From assembly GCA_040772665.1 (NCBI GenBank), contig JAXGXT010000002.1, forward strand, positions 248,001 to 312,000: DNA of 64,000 nt, in the 5' to 3' direction. Numbering within the stretch: the stretch's first letter is position 1; each line of letters starts with the position of its first letter. Position numbers and translations under genes: made by a program. Of this stretch, positions 52,401 through 59,893 are shown piece by piece. The notes under the pieces were generated by a model. It did no database searches. It was not told where the DNA came from and worked only from the letters and a program-made list of their open reading frames with translations. This DNA is from JAXGXT01 sp040772665 (lineage in GTDB: Bacteria; Bacillota; Clostridia; Lachnospirales; Anaerotignaceae).

Positions 52401-53108
52401 ATGATTAGAAGAATTATTCAAATAGATGAAGAAAAATGTAACGGCTGTGGGATTTGCGTAGAAGCCTGTCATGAAGGCGCAATTCTTATGGTTGACGGCA
52501 AAGCAAAATTAATGAGAGATGACTATTGTGACGGTTTGGGGGATTGTCTTCCGACTTGTCCCACAAATGCCATTTCTTTTATTGAAAGAGAAGCTTTGGC
52601 TTATGATGAAGAAGCTGTCAAGAAAAATATGGCTGCTAAAAAAGAATCGGGTCAAGCTTTTTTTGGATGTCCCGGAAGTCGTGCAAACACAATAAAAAGA
52701 GAAAGCGAAAAACAATATACTGAAGAAACACATGCACCTTCACAATCTCAGCTTTCCCAGTGGCCTGTGCAAATTAAGCTTGTTCCTATAAACGCACCAT
52801 ATTTTGACGGGGCAAACCTTCTTGTTGCGGCTGATTGCACAGCTTTTGCTTATGGTGATTTCCACAATAAATTTATTAAAAATAAAATAACAATTATTGG
52901 TTGTCCAAAACTTGATGAGGGAGATTATTCCGAAAAGCTTACAGAAATAATCAAGCAAAATGATATTAAAAGTTTGACTATTGTAAGAATGGAAGTTCCT
53001 TGCTGCGGCGGAATGGAAAATGCTGCAAAAAAGGCTCTCCAAAACAGCGGAAAATTTATTCCTTGGCAAGTTGTAACTATAACAACAGACGGAAGAATTA
53101 AAGAATAA
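52401..53108 (+). CDS. Dicluster-type ferredoxin associated with Hcp
   Basis: The 235 residues start with a bacterial ferredoxin domain. Cluster 1 is complete: Cys13, Cys16, Cys19, Cys23 (CNGCGICVEACHEGA). The second motif (YCDGLGDCLPTCPTNA; Cys43, Cys49, Cys53) lacks the second cysteine of the usual CxxCxxCxxxC and has Leu instead, a form common in this subfamily. The C-terminal 150 residues contain further cysteines (GCPGSR, GCPKLDEGDY, VPCCGGMENA) and no domain I can name. It lies 13 bp before hcp and is probably its electron donor. ATG follows GGAGG. Confidence 0.88.
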   Translation: MIRRIIQIDEEKCNGCGICVEACHEGAILMVDGKAKLMRDDYCDGLGDCLPTCPTNAISFIEREALAYDEEAVKKNMAAKKESGQAFFGCPGSRANTIKRESEKQYTEETHAPSQSQLSQWPVQIKLVPINAPYFDGANLLVAADCTAFAYGDFHNKFIKNKITIIGCPKLDEGDYSEKLTEIIKQNDIKSLTIVRMEVPCCGGMENAAKKALQNSGKFIPWQVVTITTDGRIKE

Positions 53109-53121
53109 GGAGGAATACAAA

Positions 53122-54681
53122 ATGGATACAAAAATGTTTTGTTTTCAATGTGAACAAACTGCAAGGGGTCAAAGCTGTTCAGGCAATGCAGGTGTCTGCG
53201 GAAAATCAGCAGATAATGCAAATCTCCAAGACGACCTTACAGGAGCGCTTATAGGCCTTGCCAAAGCTTGCGGTGAAAAGGGAAGAACAGCAGAAACGGA
53301 TAAACTTATTTTAGGCGGATTATTTACAACAATTACAAATGTAAATTTCAATGAGAAGACAGTTCAGGAATTTACAGATAAAGTTAATGCGGCTAAAGAA
53401 AAAATAGAAAAATGCGAAAATTATGATGTAGAAAATATTTGGGATGCAAACGAAGATGTTCGTTCTCTTAAATCGCTTATTCTTTTTGGCTTAAGAGGTA
53501 TGGCGGCATATGCTTATCATGCAATGGTTCTTGGATATACTGATGAAACCGTAAGCAGTTATTTTTATGAGGCGCTTCGTGCCCTTTCAAAAGATTTAAC
53601 AACCGATGAGCTTTTGCCTATTGTTTTAAAGGTTGGAGAGGTTAACTTTAAATGTATGGAGCTTCTTGACAAAGCTAATACACAAACTTATGGAACTCCT
53701 GTGCCTACAACAGTTCCCCTTACAGTTGAAAAAGGACCGTTTATCGTTATCACAGGCCATGACTTGTTAGACCTTAAACTTCTTTTAGAACAAACAAAGG
53801 GCAAAGGCATTAATATCTATACTCATGGTGAAATGCTGCCTGCACACGGCTATCCAAAATTAAAAGAATATCCTCACTTAAAAGGAAACTTTGGAACAGC
53901 ATGGCAAAATCAGCAAAATGAATTTAAAGATATTCCGGCACCTGTTTTATTTACAACAAACTGTATCATGCCTGTAAAACCAAGCTATGATGACAGAATT
54001 TTTACAACAGAGGTTGTTTCATATCCGGGAATGATTCATATTGGTGAAGATAAAGATTTTACACCTGTTATTGAAAAAGCTCTTGAACTTGGAGGATATG
54101 ATAAAGATACAGAATTTACAGGAATTAACGGCGGTAAAGAAGTAACAACAGGTTTTGGCCACGGAACAGTTCTTTCTGTTGCAGACAAAGTTATTGAAGC
54201 AGTTAAAGCAGGGGCAATTAAACATTTCTTCCTTGTTGGCGGGTGTGACGGTGCTAAACCTGGAAGAAACTATTATACTGATTTTGTTAAACAGACACCT
54301 GATGACACTATTGTTTTAACACTTGCTTGCGGTAAATTCAGATTTAACGATATGAATATCGGAGAAATCGGCGGCCTTCCAAGAATTATGGATATGGGTC
54401 AGTGTAATGATGCTTACAGTGCAATCAGGGTTGCAGTTGCTTTGGCTGAAGCGTTTGAATGTGAAGTTAATGACCTTCCGCTTACACTTATTCTTTCATG
54501 GTATGAGCAAAAAGCAGTCTGTATACTTCTTACTCTTCTTTATTTAGGCATTAAGAATATTCACCTTGGACCTACACTTCCGGCGTTTGTTTCACCAAAC
54601 ATTCTTAATTTCCTTGTTGAGAATTTCGACGTAAGACCAATTGGAACTCCTGAAGAAGATTTAAAGAGAATTTTAGGATAA
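53122..54681 (+). CDS. hcp: Hybrid cluster protein (hydroxylamine reductase)
   Basis: The 519 residues carry N-terminal cluster ligands Cys7, Cys10, Cys19 and Cys26 (CFQCEQTARGQSC, VCGKS). The 8-residue gap between the second and third is like class I (anaerobe) proteins and not the E. coli type. Hybrid-cluster motifs include TGHDLLDLKLLLEQTKGKGI, THGEMLPAHGYP, FTTNCIMPVKPSY, GGCDGAKPGR, LTLACGKFRFN, and DMGQCNDAYSAIRVA. Hcp reduces NO or hydroxylamine and protects against nitrosative stress. It is expressed with a ferredoxin and likely controlled by the divergent Crp/Fnr regulator. ATG follows AAGGAGG. Confidence 0.97.
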   Translation: MDTKMFCFQCEQTARGQSCSGNAGVCGKSADNANLQDDLTGALIGLAKACGEKGRTAETDKLILGGLFTTITNVNFNEKTVQEFTDKVNAAKEKIEKCENYDVENIWDANEDVRSLKSLILFGLRGMAAYAYHAMVLGYTDETVSSYFYEALRALSKDLTTDELLPIVLKVGEVNFKCMELLDKANTQTYGTPVPTTVPLTVEKGPFIVITGHDLLDLKLLLEQTKGKGINIYTHGEMLPAHGYPKLKEYPHLKGNFGTAWQNQQNEFKDIPAPVLFTTNCIMPVKPSYDDRIFTTEVVSYPGMIHIGEDKDFTPVIEKALELGGYDKDTEFTGINGGKEVTTGFGHGTVLSVADKVIEAVKAGAIKHFFLVGGCDGAKPGRNYYTDFVKQTPDDTIVLTLACGKFRFNDMNIGEIGGLPRIMDMGQCNDAYSAIRVAVALAEAFECEVNDLPLTLILSWYEQKAVCILLTLLYLGIKNIHLGPTLPAFVSPNILNFLVENFDVRPIGTPEEDLKRILG

Positions 54682-54740
54682 TATTTGGTGTCAATGTATA
54701 AAAGGCTTTGCCAAGACACCTATAAGTGTTTTATTAAACT

Positions 54741-54764
54741 AACCCCGCATGTATATGCGGGGTT
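54741..54764 (+). terminator. Hairpin after hcp
   Basis: AACCCCGCAT-GTAT-ATGCGGGGTT is a perfect 10-bp stem, followed by ATATTCTTTAG, so the T-run is poor. Confidence 0.65.
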
Positions 54765-54804
54765 ATATTCTTTAGTTCTTGAAATATGAAAGCAGTTATG
54801 ATAG

Positions 54805-54810
54805 TATAAT
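54805..54810 (+). promoter_or_regulatory. -10 box before the ABC-F leader
   Basis: TATAAT would start a leader RNA near 54817, about 230 nt before the ABC-F start codon. No good -35 at 17 bp. Confidence 0.45.
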
Positions 54811-54838
54811 TATATTAAAAAGAGAAGGCGGTTGAAAA

Positions 54839-54859
54839 ATGCGTATATTTTCTTGCTAA
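54839..54859 (+). CDS. Leader mini-ORF 1 (6 codons)
   Basis: ATG to TAA encoding MRIFSC. It has only AAGG upstream. Possibly translated as part of the ABC-F attenuator; could be chance. Confidence 0.25.
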   Translation: MRIFSC

Positions 54860-54876
54860 AATTTTGTAGGAGCATA

Positions 54877-54930
54877 ATGAAGGCTTTAATTGACAGAGAT
54901 TATCTGCTTTTATTTGTTATGCCCGGATAG
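54877..54930 (+). CDS. Leader peptide of the ABC-F attenuator (17 aa)
   Basis: MKALIDRDYLLLFVMPG, preceded by AGGAG at 4 nt. It lies in the leader RNA upstream of a strong terminator. Its stop codon overlaps GCAGGAAA (54930-54937), which can pair with TTTCCTGC (55010-55017) in the right arm of the terminator. Ribosome position on this ORF could therefore choose between terminator and antiterminator, as in known antibiotic-inducible ABC-F genes. Confidence 0.55.
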   Translation: MKALIDRDYLLLFVMPG

Positions 54931-54995
54931 CAGGAAAGTTAAATTATACAGAAACTTTTTAACGCTGTAAACGCTTCTTTTATAGTGCTTATTTT

Positions 54996-55027
54996 TCCGT
55001 AGGAATTTATTTCCTGCGGATTTTTTT
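54996..55027 (+). terminator. Attenuator terminator before ABC-F
   Basis: TCCGTAGGAA (54996-55005), loop TTTAT, TTCCTGCGGA (55011-55020), then seven T. It lies only 20 bp before the ABC-F start codon and overlaps nothing else, so it must be conditional. Confidence 0.8.
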
Positions 55028-55046
55028 GTTCTAAGGAGGTATTTTT

Positions 55047-56537
55047 ATGGCTTTAATAAATGTATCAAATTTAACTTTTTCTTATGAAGGAAGCTTTGAT
55101 AATGTTTTTGAAAACACAAGTTTTCAGATAGACACAGATTGGAAACTTGGATTTATAGGGAGAAACGGAAGAGGAAAAACAACATTTATTCAGCTTTTAC
55201 AAGGTAAATATGAATATAAGGGTAAAATTTCTTCAAGTGTAAATTTTGAATATTTTCCTTATGAGGTTTTTGATAAAAACAGGCTTACAATAGATATTAT
55301 GGAGGAAATTTATCCTGAATATGAACTTTGGCAGGTTATACGTGAGTTTAATCTTCTTGAAGTTTCAGCTGATGTGCTTTACCGCCCGTTTGATACTTTA
55401 AGCCTTGGGGAAAAAACGAAAGTGCTATTGGCGGTTTTGTTTTTAAAAGAAAATAGCTTTTTGTTGATAGATGAACCGACAAACCATCTTGATATAAAGG
55501 GCAGGAGAATTGTAAGTGATTATCTTAATCTAAAGAAGGGATTTATACTTGTTTCTCATGATAGAATTTTTCTTGATAATTGTGTTGATTATGTTTTATC
55601 TATAAACAGAAGCAGTATAGAACTTCAGAAAGGAAATTTTTCAAGCTGGTGGGAAAACAAAAGGCTTCAAGATGAATTTGAGATTAGGAAGAACAGCAAA
55701 ATAAAAAGAGAAATAGGAAGGCTGGAAACTTCGATTTTAGAAAAAAGAACATGGTCTGATACTGCGGAAAGCAGAAAAATAGGCTTCGACCCAAAAGTTA
55801 CTGAAAAAAACATAGGAAGAAGACCTTATCAGGCCGCTAAAGCTAAAAAATCCATGAAAAGGGCAAAGGCGATTCAAGAAAGATTGGAAACCGCTGTTGA
55901 AGAAAAATCGAAACTTCTTAAAAATATTGAAAATATAGAAGAACTTAAACTTTTTCCTATTAAATATCATTCAGAAAAGCTTATTGAAATAGATAAGGTT
56001 TCGATTTTTTATGGAGAGAAAGAAATTTTTGAAAACTTATCTTTTTCAATATTTCAAGGAGACAAAATATCTTTGCAAGGAAAAAACGGTTCGGGAAAAT
56101 CAAGTATTTTAAAGCTTATTTGCGGCTTTGAAATTGATTACAGCGGTGAAGTAAGAATTGGAAGTCAGCTTAAAATTTCATACGTTCCTCAGGATTCTTC
56201 GTTTTTAAAAGGAAGTCTTAAAGAATATGCTGAAAAGCTGAAAATAGATGAAAGTCTTTTTAAATCAATTTTAAGAAAACTTGACTTTAAAAGAGAGCAG
56301 TTTGAAATGCCTATGGAAACATTTAGCCAAGGGCAAAAAAAGAAGACCCTTATAGCCGCCAGCCTTTGTGAAAAAGCGCACATTTATATTTGGGATGAGC
56401 CGCTTAATTATATCGATGTGTTTTCAAGAATTCAAATTGAAGACTTAATAATTGAATATAATCCCACTTTGCTTTTAGTTGAGCATGATTTGGAATTTGT
56501 GAAAAAGGTATGCAGCAAAATCGTTAATATAAACTAA
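55047..56537 (+). CDS. ABC-F ribosome protection protein (Lsa/CplR-like)
   Basis: The 496 residues form two ATP-binding cassettes without membrane domain. NBD1 has GFIGRNGRGKTTFIQLLQGK, signature LSLGEKTKVLLA and Walker B LLIDEPTNHLD. The linker (about 190-300) would reach the peptidyl-transferase centre. NBD2 has LQGKNGSGKSSILKLICG, FSQGQKKKTLIAAS and IYIWDEPLNYID; the second-site DEP-x-N is typical of Lsa-type proteins. The N-terminus (DTDWKLGFIGRNGRGKTT) closely resembles Lsa and CplR, which give resistance to lincosamides, pleuromutilins and streptogramins A. That this protein does so is inference. ATG follows AAGGAGG. Confidence 0.9.
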   Translation: MALINVSNLTFSYEGSFDNVFENTSFQIDTDWKLGFIGRNGRGKTTFIQLLQGKYEYKGKISSSVNFEYFPYEVFDKNRLTIDIMEEIYPEYELWQVIREFNLLEVSADVLYRPFDTLSLGEKTKVLLAVLFLKENSFLLIDEPTNHLDIKGRRIVSDYLNLKKGFILVSHDRIFLDNCVDYVLSINRSSIELQKGNFSSWWENKRLQDEFEIRKNSKIKREIGRLETSILEKRTWSDTAESRKIGFDPKVTEKNIGRRPYQAAKAKKSMKRAKAIQERLETAVEEKSKLLKNIENIEELKLFPIKYHSEKLIEIDKVSIFYGEKEIFENLSFSIFQGDKISLQGKNGSGKSSILKLICGFEIDYSGEVRIGSQLKISYVPQDSSFLKGSLKEYAEKLKIDESLFKSILRKLDFKREQFEMPMETFSQGQKKKTLIAASLCEKAHIYIWDEPLNYIDVFSRIQIEDLIIEYNPTLLLVEHDLEFVKKVCSKIVNIN

Positions 56538-56557
56538 AAAAATTAAGTTTTCATTGT

Positions 56558-56586
56558 TTGATTTTTGTTCTTTTTTGCCTTATAAT
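56558..56586 (+). promoter_or_regulatory. Promoter of the SpoIID/LytB gene
   Basis: TTGATT (56558-56563), a 17-bp spacer and TATAAT (56581-56586). Confidence 0.65.
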
Positions 56587-56618
56587 AGCAATATGGTGTA
56601 AAAAAGGAGTGATTAGGG

Positions 56619-58238
56619 TTGAAAAGAATAATAAAAAGATTTTTTACTGTGGCAGTTTTGGCGGCGGCAATAAACACGGTTGCCTTTGGATACAACATGC
56701 CTGAAAAAATAAGGGTTGGTATTGAATATAAATGTAAAGAGGTAAGCTCAATTTCAATAGGAAATAAAGAAATAGAAATAGGCATTGAAAACAATGGAAC
56801 GTTTTATAAAGAAGCGGAAGTTTCGGCAAAAAACAGCTTTGCCTTTGTTTTGGAAAGCGGAAAATCAGTTGATGCCAATGAGTTTTACGGAACTTACAAA
56901 CAGGCACTTTCTGGCTGTGAAGACATCAAAAAAATGTGGGGCTATAATGCTGTTCCCGCATATGTTAAAAAAGGACTTTGGGGCATATATGTAAGCAATT
57001 TAAGTAGTTCGGAAGCTGTATCTGCAGAAAACGATTTAAGCGGAAAGATAGTAAATTCTTCTGAACTTATGCTCCTTTATGATGGGGATAAAACTGTTAT
57101 GGCATTCGATGGTGTTAGGCCGCAGGTTATGCCTATTGACAGCGATGTTATTAAAATATGGGACAGAAGTTATCGTGGTGCAGTTGAGTTTGGAAGATAC
57201 ACAAAAGCTAATATAACAGCAGTTAATGTTATTGATATTGAAGAGTATTTATACGGTGTTGTGCCGTCTGAAATGCCTTCTTCATGGCATGTTGAAGCTT
57301 TGAAAGCACAATCTGTTGCGGCAAGAAGCTACACTCTTACAAGAATGGGGGTTCATTCCGATGCGGGATATGATGTTTGTGACGGAACCCACTGTCAGGT
57401 TTATATTGGAAAAACCCAAGAAATGCAAAGCACAAACAAGGCTGTTAACGACACACGAGGGATTGTTGGGCATCATAACGGAAGTCCAATTAATGCATTG
57501 TTTTTTTCTTCAAGCGGAGGGTCAACAGATAATTCAGAAAATGTCTGGACAAATACAATACCATATTTAAAAGCTGTTCCTGAAATAAATGAAACAGGGG
57601 GCCTTTCCTGGACAAGAACATACACAAGTGATGAAATAAAAAACATACTTGCAGACAAAGGAATAGATGTGGGAACCGTAAAAAATATAGAGATAACACA
57701 AATTGGTGAATACGGCAGAGTTCAGGAGGTTACAATAACAGGAAGCAAGTCAACAAAGGTGCTTAAAAAAGAAGAAACAAGAACAATTTTCAGCCAAACC
57801 AAAGAGGGCAGTCTTGCAAGCAGAATGTATACTATAAACGGAAAAGGCGGAATGATTACAGGAAATTCACAGACTAATTCAAAAGGTGACGGAACTGTTT
57901 ATGTTTATGCTAAAAACGGGTCTTCAAAATCTAAGGTGTCTGAAACCTATGTTATTTCAGAAGAAGGGAAAAAATCCGATTTAAAAAGCCTCAACGCTAT
58001 GTATGGAATATCTAAAGGCGGAGAAGTCTTAAAAGTGAATTTAGGTGAAGGACAAGTTATAAACGCATCAAATCAACTGCCGTTAAGCGGAGAAACTGCG
58101 GATGTATTTGTGTTTGACGGCAAGGGTTTAGGCCATGGCGTAGGCATGAGCCAATATGGTGCAAAAGGAATGGCGGAAAAAGGATATACATATGAAGAAA
58201 TTTTAAAATATTATTATAAAGACATAACTGTTGAATAG
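56619..58238 (+). CDS. SpoIID/LytB-domain protein
   Basis: The 539 residues start with a signal peptide or membrane anchor (about 1-24). The SpoIID/LytB domain is split by an unusual insertion: YRGAVEFGRYTKANITAVNV, YLYGVVPSEMPSSWHVEALK, AQSVAARSYTL, and FFSSSGGSTDNSENVW. After an insertion of about 90 residues the domain ends with GLGHGVGMSQYGAKGMAEKG. SpoIID is a lytic transglycosylase acting on peptidoglycan during engulfment. This protein is longer than SpoIID (about 340) and is more likely a vegetative LytB-type paralogue. It starts with TTG behind AAGGAG. queA follows 9 bp downstream. Confidence 0.88.
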   Translation: MKRIIKRFFTVAVLAAAINTVAFGYNMPEKIRVGIEYKCKEVSSISIGNKEIEIGIENNGTFYKEAEVSAKNSFAFVLESGKSVDANEFYGTYKQALSGCEDIKKMWGYNAVPAYVKKGLWGIYVSNLSSSEAVSAENDLSGKIVNSSELMLLYDGDKTVMAFDGVRPQVMPIDSDVIKIWDRSYRGAVEFGRYTKANITAVNVIDIEEYLYGVVPSEMPSSWHVEALKAQSVAARSYTLTRMGVHSDAGYDVCDGTHCQVYIGKTQEMQSTNKAVNDTRGIVGHHNGSPINALFFSSSGGSTDNSENVWTNTIPYLKAVPEINETGGLSWTRTYTSDEIKNILADKGIDVGTVKNIEITQIGEYGRVQEVTITGSKSTKVLKKEETRTIFSQTKEGSLASRMYTINGKGGMITGNSQTNSKGDGTVYVYAKNGSSKSKVSETYVISEEGKKSDLKSLNAMYGISKGGEVLKVNLGEGQVINASNQLPLSGETADVFVFDGKGLGHGVGMSQYGAKGMAEKGYTYEEILKYYYKDITVE

Positions 58239-58247
58239 AGGATATAT

Positions 58248-59273
58248 ATGAAAACGTCAGACTTTAAATTTGATTTGCCCGAAGAACTTATTGCACAAGA
58301 ACCTCTGAAAGAAAGGTCGTCATCAAGGCTTCTTGTTTTAGATAAAAAAACAGGAGAAATACAACATAAAACTTTTAAAGATTTAAAAAATTATTTAAAA
58401 AAAGGCGATTGTCTTGTTATAAACAACACAAGGGTTTTGCCGGCAAGGCTTATAGGTGAGCGAAAGGGAACGGGGGCAAGGGTTGAAATTTTACTTCTTG
58501 CAAGAAAAGAAATTGATGTTTGGGAGGTTCTTGTTAATCCCGGGAAAAAGGCAAGAACAGGAGATATAATCAGCTTTGGTTTAGGAAAACTTGAGGCTGA
58601 AATTATTGAAGTAGTTGAAGGCGGCAACAGAATTGTAAAATTTACATTTGAGGGTGTTTTTGAAAATGTGTTGGAGGAACTTGGGGAAATGCCGCTTCCT
58701 CCGTACATTACACATAAGCTAAAAGATAAAGAGCGTTATCAGACAGTTTATGCCGAACATGAAGGCTCGGCAGCAGCACCAACAGCAGGGCTTCATTTTA
58801 CTCCTGAAATTCTTAAGGAAATTGAAGAAGCCGGTATTAAAATTGCTCATGTAACACTGCATGTGGGGCTTGGAACATTTAGGCCTGTTAAAGTAGAAGA
58901 TGTGCTTGAGCATGAAATGCACAGCGAATATTATGTTGTTGAAAAAGAACAAGCTGAAATTATAAATGAAACAAAAAAAAGCGGCGGACGCATATTTTCT
59001 GTAGGAACCACCACTACAAGAACTCTGGAATCAGTGACTGATGAAAACGGTGTTGTAAAAGCAGGAAGCGGATGGACAAAGATTTTTATATATCCGGGAT
59101 ATAAGTTTAATGCGGTAGATTGTTTGATAACCAACTTCCATCTGCCTGAAAGCACACTTATAATGCTTGTGGCGGCTATTGCAGGCAAAGAAAATGTTCT
59201 TTTGGCATATGAAAGTGCCATCGCTGAAAAATATAGATTTTTTAGTTTCGGTGATGCTATGCTTATAAAATGA
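58248..59273 (+). CDS. queA: tRNA preQ1(34) S-adenosylmethionine ribosyltransferase-isomerase
   Basis: QueA transfers and isomerises the ribose of SAM onto preQ1 at the wobble base to form epoxyqueuosine. The 341 residues carry FDLPEELIAQEPLKERSSSR, VINNTRVLPARL, HEGSAAAPTAGLHFTPEI, HVTLHVGLGTFRPVK, and the C-terminal TNFHLPESTLIMLVAA. It starts 9 bp after the SpoIID/LytB gene. tgt and yajC, often adjacent, are not present. A structured RNA begins at its stop codon. Confidence 0.96.
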   Translation: MKTSDFKFDLPEELIAQEPLKERSSSRLLVLDKKTGEIQHKTFKDLKNYLKKGDCLVINNTRVLPARLIGERKGTGARVEILLLARKEIDVWEVLVNPGKKARTGDIISFGLGKLEAEIIEVVEGGNRIVKFTFEGVFENVLEELGEMPLPPYITHKLKDKERYQTVYAEHEGSAAAPTAGLHFTPEILKEIEEAGIKIAHVTLHVGLGTFRPVKVEDVLEHEMHSEYYVVEKEQAEIINETKKSGGRIFSVGTTTTRTLESVTDENGVVKAGSGWTKIFIYPGYKFNAVDCLITNFHLPESTLIMLVAAIAGKENVLLAYESAIAEKYRFFSFGDAMLIK

Positions 59274-59408
59274 AAAAGACTGCGGAGGTTTTTGCTCTGC
59301 AATTTCCATGGGTGTATAAAATATACCCTAAGTTACTTCTTCCTTGGGGTTATGCCTTTAAAGAGAAGTAAGGTTTTAGGAATTGCAAAAAATCCCCAGT
59401 CTTTTTTC
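59273..59408 (+). ncRNA. Unidentified structured RNA with three-way junction, ending as a terminator
   Basis: The closing helix AAAAAGACTG (59273-59282) and CAGTCTTTTTT (59397-59407) surrounds further nested helices. GGTTTTT (59287-59293) pairs with AAAAAATCC (59387-59395), and GCAATTTCC (59299-59307) with GGAATTGC (59379-59386). Two hairpins lie inside: GGGTGTAT/ATATACCC (59310-59328) and TTACTTCT/AGAAGTAA (59333-59371). The 3' T-run makes the whole element an intrinsic terminator. No open frame fits. It matches no riboswitch I know. It may be the 3' end of the queA transcript or a separate RNA. Confidence 0.55.
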
Positions 59409-59412
59409 CTTT

Positions 59413-59425
59413 GTGACAGAGTTAC
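59413..59425. promoter_or_regulatory. Imperfect Crp/Fnr-like dyad before the rhodanese operon
   Basis: GTGAC-AGA-GTTAC, centred at 59419, is 29 bp before the first base of TATAAT (59448). The right half equals that of the DUF438 operator; the spacer is 3 and not 4 bp. Confidence 0.4.
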
Positions 59426-59447
59426 AGTAAATGTTTTAAATTTAGAG

Positions 59448-59453
59448 TATAAT
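59448..59453 (+). promoter_or_regulatory. -10 box of the rhodanese operon
   Basis: TATAAT; the -35 region has no good hexamer and contains the dyad at 59413-59425. Confidence 0.5.
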
Positions 59454-59512
59454 CAACAAGAATGTTAAACAAGAATGTTAAAAGGATGAATTATTTTCAA
59501 GGAGATGATTTT

Positions 59513-59866
59513 ATGAATATACTTAGTAAGTTAGGTTTTAAAAAGGAAGGAGTTGTCACGGGATACAGGCAGATTTCTTCCGAAGAAGCCAAAAGACTTA
59601 TTGATGAAGAAAATGCAAAGATTCTTGATGTAAGAAGCCGAGCTGAATTTAATGAAGGACATATAAAAGATGCTGTTCATATTTCTGTTCAGGAAATTAG
59701 AAACGCTTTGGAAATATTTAAAGAGAAAGACGAAAAGATAATTGTTTATTGTTACAGCGGAGCAAGAAGTGCAGTTGCGTGCAACAGACTTGCGGCAGAA
59801 GGATATACAAACTTATATAACCTTAAAAGCGGAATTATAGGGTGGAAATACGGGCTTGAGAAATAA
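59513..59866 (+). CDS. Single-domain rhodanese-like sulfurtransferase
   Basis: The 117 residues include ILDVRSRAEFNEGHIKDAVH and the active-site loop VYCYSGARS with Cys80, which carries the persulfide, and end in LKSGIIGWK. The ATG at 59513 follows AAGGAG at 8 nt; an upstream ATG at 59462 lies only 9 bp after the -10 box and is not credible. It is first of a two-gene operon with a CoA-disulfide reductase-type enzyme that carries its own rhodanese domain, which points to sulfane-sulfur metabolism. Confidence 0.92.
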   Translation: MNILSKLGFKKEGVVTGYRQISSEEAKRLIDEENAKILDVRSRAEFNEGHIKDAVHISVQEIRNALEIFKEKDEKIIVYCYSGARSAVACNRLAAEGYTNLYNLKSGIIGWKYGLEK

Positions 59867-59893
59867 ATAAAATTATAAAAGGAGAAAACATTT

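Noticed and set aside
59273..59408. 6S RNA as identity of the structured RNA
   Set aside because: Too short (136 nt versus about 180-200) and it has a three-way junction instead of a long rod with a central bubble.
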